This document shows positions 62,001 through 64,000 of a stretch of 64,000 bases of DNA, one piece after another; positions within the stretch are counted from its first letter, which is position 1; every line of letters begins with the position of its first letter. Where the stretch lies: contig CAADRB010000031.1 of assembly GCA_900708905.1 (NCBI GenBank), positions 2,428,377-2,492,376 on the forward strand, given 5' to 3'. Below the pieces are notes generated by a model, which did not search any database, was not told the DNA's origin, and worked only from the letters and a program-made list of their open reading frames with translations. The position numbers were made by a program, and so were the translations under genes. Source of the stretch: Hymenolepis diminuta. Lineage: Eukaryota; Platyhelminthes; Cestoda; Cyclophyllidea; Hymenolepididae.

Positions 62001-63469
62001 TGACAAACAGCAGGAATTACAAGCGCTTCAGGATACAAGCAATCAACTAATTGCTGCCCTTAAGATGAAAGTGAGTTCACTCGAAAAGGAACTTTCTGAG
62101 TGTCAGGATAAACTCGAATCTTCGGAAGCTCATCGAATGGAGCTATTAGAACGTATCGATTTCATCCAAAACAATGAGGTGGAAGTAGAAACTCGCGAAA
62201 AAGAATTAGTTCAACAATTAACCTTATCTAAGACAACGATAGATGACCTGTCCGCTATAAACCAGAAGTTATCTATTGATTTGGAAGATAAGGTTAGCCT
62301 CATTGAACACCTAAAATCGGAACGAACAGACATGATAAATGAAAAGACCGCTGCGTTAGAAAGAGAGGGTTCTTTAAAAGCTGAATTACTTCATGCTCAA
62401 AAGGATATCGCACAGCTTACTAATGAACTTAATGAGGCTAGCAACTGTGCCATGCATATTGATAAACTTGAGTCTTCCCTACGAACCCGTGATTCTCATG
62501 TCTCTGTGCTAAATCAGTTGATTCAGGATCATGAGGCGACAATAACTATATTGAGAGATGAAAAAACATCCCTTGAATCGTCCATTGAAACTTTAAAACT
62601 TGACTTAGTGTCGAAGGCTAGTATCCTGGATATCACTGTGAAAGAACGTGATGAAATTAGGGAAGATCTGGCTAAACGTCTTCAGGAATTTAATGAAGAA
62701 AAAGACTGTCTTCTTACTCGGTTAAGAGACCTGGATTCACATCTTGAGAGTCAAAATAAAGAGAGCACCAAACTGAGTGAGAAATTCAAACTGGTTGAAC
62801 AAGAATTTAAGGATTGTTTAAAGGAGCTATCACTTAAAGAAGGTGAAATTACTAGTCTAAAGGCGGCATTAGCTAATCACATTACTGGTAAAACGAACCT
62901 TCAAGAGGCCCTCAATGAAACGAATTCGCTGGCCGATTCTCTACAGGAGGAGATTGTTTCCTTAAATATACAAGTGACTAAAATGAGAAAAGAAGCTTCA
63001 AGACGGGAACAAGAAGTGATCATACTTGAAACTGAGAAATCTGCCCTCGCCGAGAAACTGGAGATTCAGGCGACTGAACTCATGAATAAGGAGACAGAAA
63101 TGATCAGTCTTAGAGATCAGGTATGTTGATGTAAAATTAGCAAGCTCTTCCTGGTGTTTTCTTTCTTTGACGTGTGTTCTTTCTTTTTCACTTTAGTTGT
63201 CTCTACTAACAGCAAATCAGGAAAGATTGGTTAATCTGAATTCAGAGTTGGAAAGTGGTAGAGCCAAGCTAGAGGCGGAATTGGTCAGCAGCCAACAACG
63301 GTATACAGACAATAGAGTGAAAACTCTGAAGAGGCAACTGAGTGTAATACGTGGTGAACACATGGACACAGAGCAGAGTTTAGCTGAGGCTAAAAAGAAT
63401 GCTTCCCTCGCAGAAATGCATCGTCAAGTTGCGGAGAATGAAACTGCTCGGCTCAACAAACTCGTTAAT
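59076..63469 (+). CDS. large coiled-coil protein with tandem exon-encoded repeats (3' end uncertain)
   Basis: Exons 59076-59213, 59253-59494, 59539-59644, 60178-60279, 60364-60777, 60851-61156, 61231-61527, 61606-63120 and 63197-63469 keep phase and give at least 1131 aa. Residues 1-46 are Ser/Pro-rich. From about 47 to 196 and again from about 320 onward the sequence is continuous charged heptad coiled coil. The interruption in exon 5 (about 197-320) has a cysteine cluster AKCTCTCHHNS and a Ser/Thr/Pro-rich stretch (SLGNITPTRS). Exons 6, 7 and the start of 8 each begin with the same module (VDRLNEEISTL, IDRLKEEISTL, CNRLVEQITSL). A good GTGAGA donor follows 63469; otherwise the frame runs to TAA at 63533-63535 (1152 aa). 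Golgins, centrosomal proteins and myosin-tail-like proteins all look like this, and I cannot choose. There is no motor, GRIP or membrane segment in view. Confidence 0.8.
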
Positions 63470-63535
63470 GTGAGAGAAGGGTTTGCTCTTGTTTCTCGAA
63501 CTGCTAAGTCTATCTATGATTTCTTGTTTGAATAA

Positions 63536-64000
63536 GTTGGCTGCGTGCGCGTGTACATGCTATATAGTTTTAGAATCCGAAATATGTACAGAGAAGCGCT
63601 CTGTCTATTTATTTAAAGCGTTTAAAACGCTCCTATTTTACTACCATATTAAATGGTTTTGTTTTCAGTGCGTTATCTGATTAATTTTGTAGTTGGGGAG
63701 TTGATTAGAAGTACTGTTGTTTCTAGCAGTAGAATTTTATCCCTAAGTATCTATAGCACTGCCATTGAACTCCCATTCTAAACGGTTTTGGCATTGGATG
63801 TGTTGTCTATTTGCCCATAGGTCATCGAATTTATTGCTTTAGTAGTGGTTTACTAATGATGTGAAAAGCCAACCATACTGATTAATTCTGGTCAATACGA
63901 GGCATGGTTGAATGCGAGTATCTCATTAGAGCGGCTCCAGCATACTTCTCTACCCAAATTGAAGGTTGGCATTACTCCTCCTGTTGGGAAGCCTTTTTTT
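63536..64000. other. intron or 3' flank of coiled-coil gene
   Basis: No coding segment is recognised. If the donor at 63470 is used, this is intron and the gene continues past the window. No AATAAA is seen here, which mildly favours that reading. Confidence 0.4.

Noticed and set aside
1..64000. CRISPR arrays, prokaryotic operons, phage or toxin-antitoxin systems
   Set aside because: All genes are intron-split eukaryotic housekeeping genes, and no regularly spaced repeat array was seen.

Overview
The window is eukaryotic nuclear DNA: genes are split by GT-AG introns (many only 45-120 bp, some 1-5 kb), the standard code is used, non-coding DNA is AT-rich, and there are no operons or ribosome binding sites. 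AT-rich composition, dense small introns, 3' splice acceptors placed 1-15 nt before start codons (as expected for spliced-leader trans-splicing) and the gene set suggest an invertebrate, most likely a flatworm such as a tapeworm. That taxonomic call is inference; the gene identities rest on the conceptual translations.

Layout. 1-225 (-): decayed mariner transposase fragment. About 1247-6593 (+): 3' part of ACBD3/GCP60 (Q region and complete GOLD domain; the acyl-CoA-binding part is not visible). 6783-7377 (-): NIFK-like nucleolar RRM protein, tail to tail with ACBD3. 7378-10595: intergenic, with a diverged repeat pair. 10596-12928 (+): NDC1 transmembrane nucleoporin, nine exons, complete. 13171-13968 (-): ARFRP1 Golgi GTPase, six exons, complete, convergent with NDC1. 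14569-28938 (+): a PRRC2 (BAT2) family protein, eleven exons and about 1904 aa, divergent from ARFRP1 across only 600 bp. 29280-51105: a 22 kb gene-poor stretch with SINE-like elements, a retrotransposon protease relic and some hairpins. 51106-56803 (-): PPP1R2 (protein phosphatase inhibitor-2), two exons split by a 5.2 kb intron. 59076 to beyond 63469 (+): a large coiled-coil protein whose middle exons are tandem duplicates of one ~100-residue module.

The genes are ordinary housekeeping functions (Golgi trafficking: ACBD3, ARFRP1; nuclear pore: NDC1; nucleolus: NIFK; RNA and stress-granule biology: PRRC2; PP1 regulation: PPP1R2) and do not form a functional cluster. I found no new defence, toxin or mobile system. 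The points most worth a second look are the exon-duplicated coiled-coil gene, the splice acceptors next to start codons, a tRNA-derived SINE family, and the two transposon relics.
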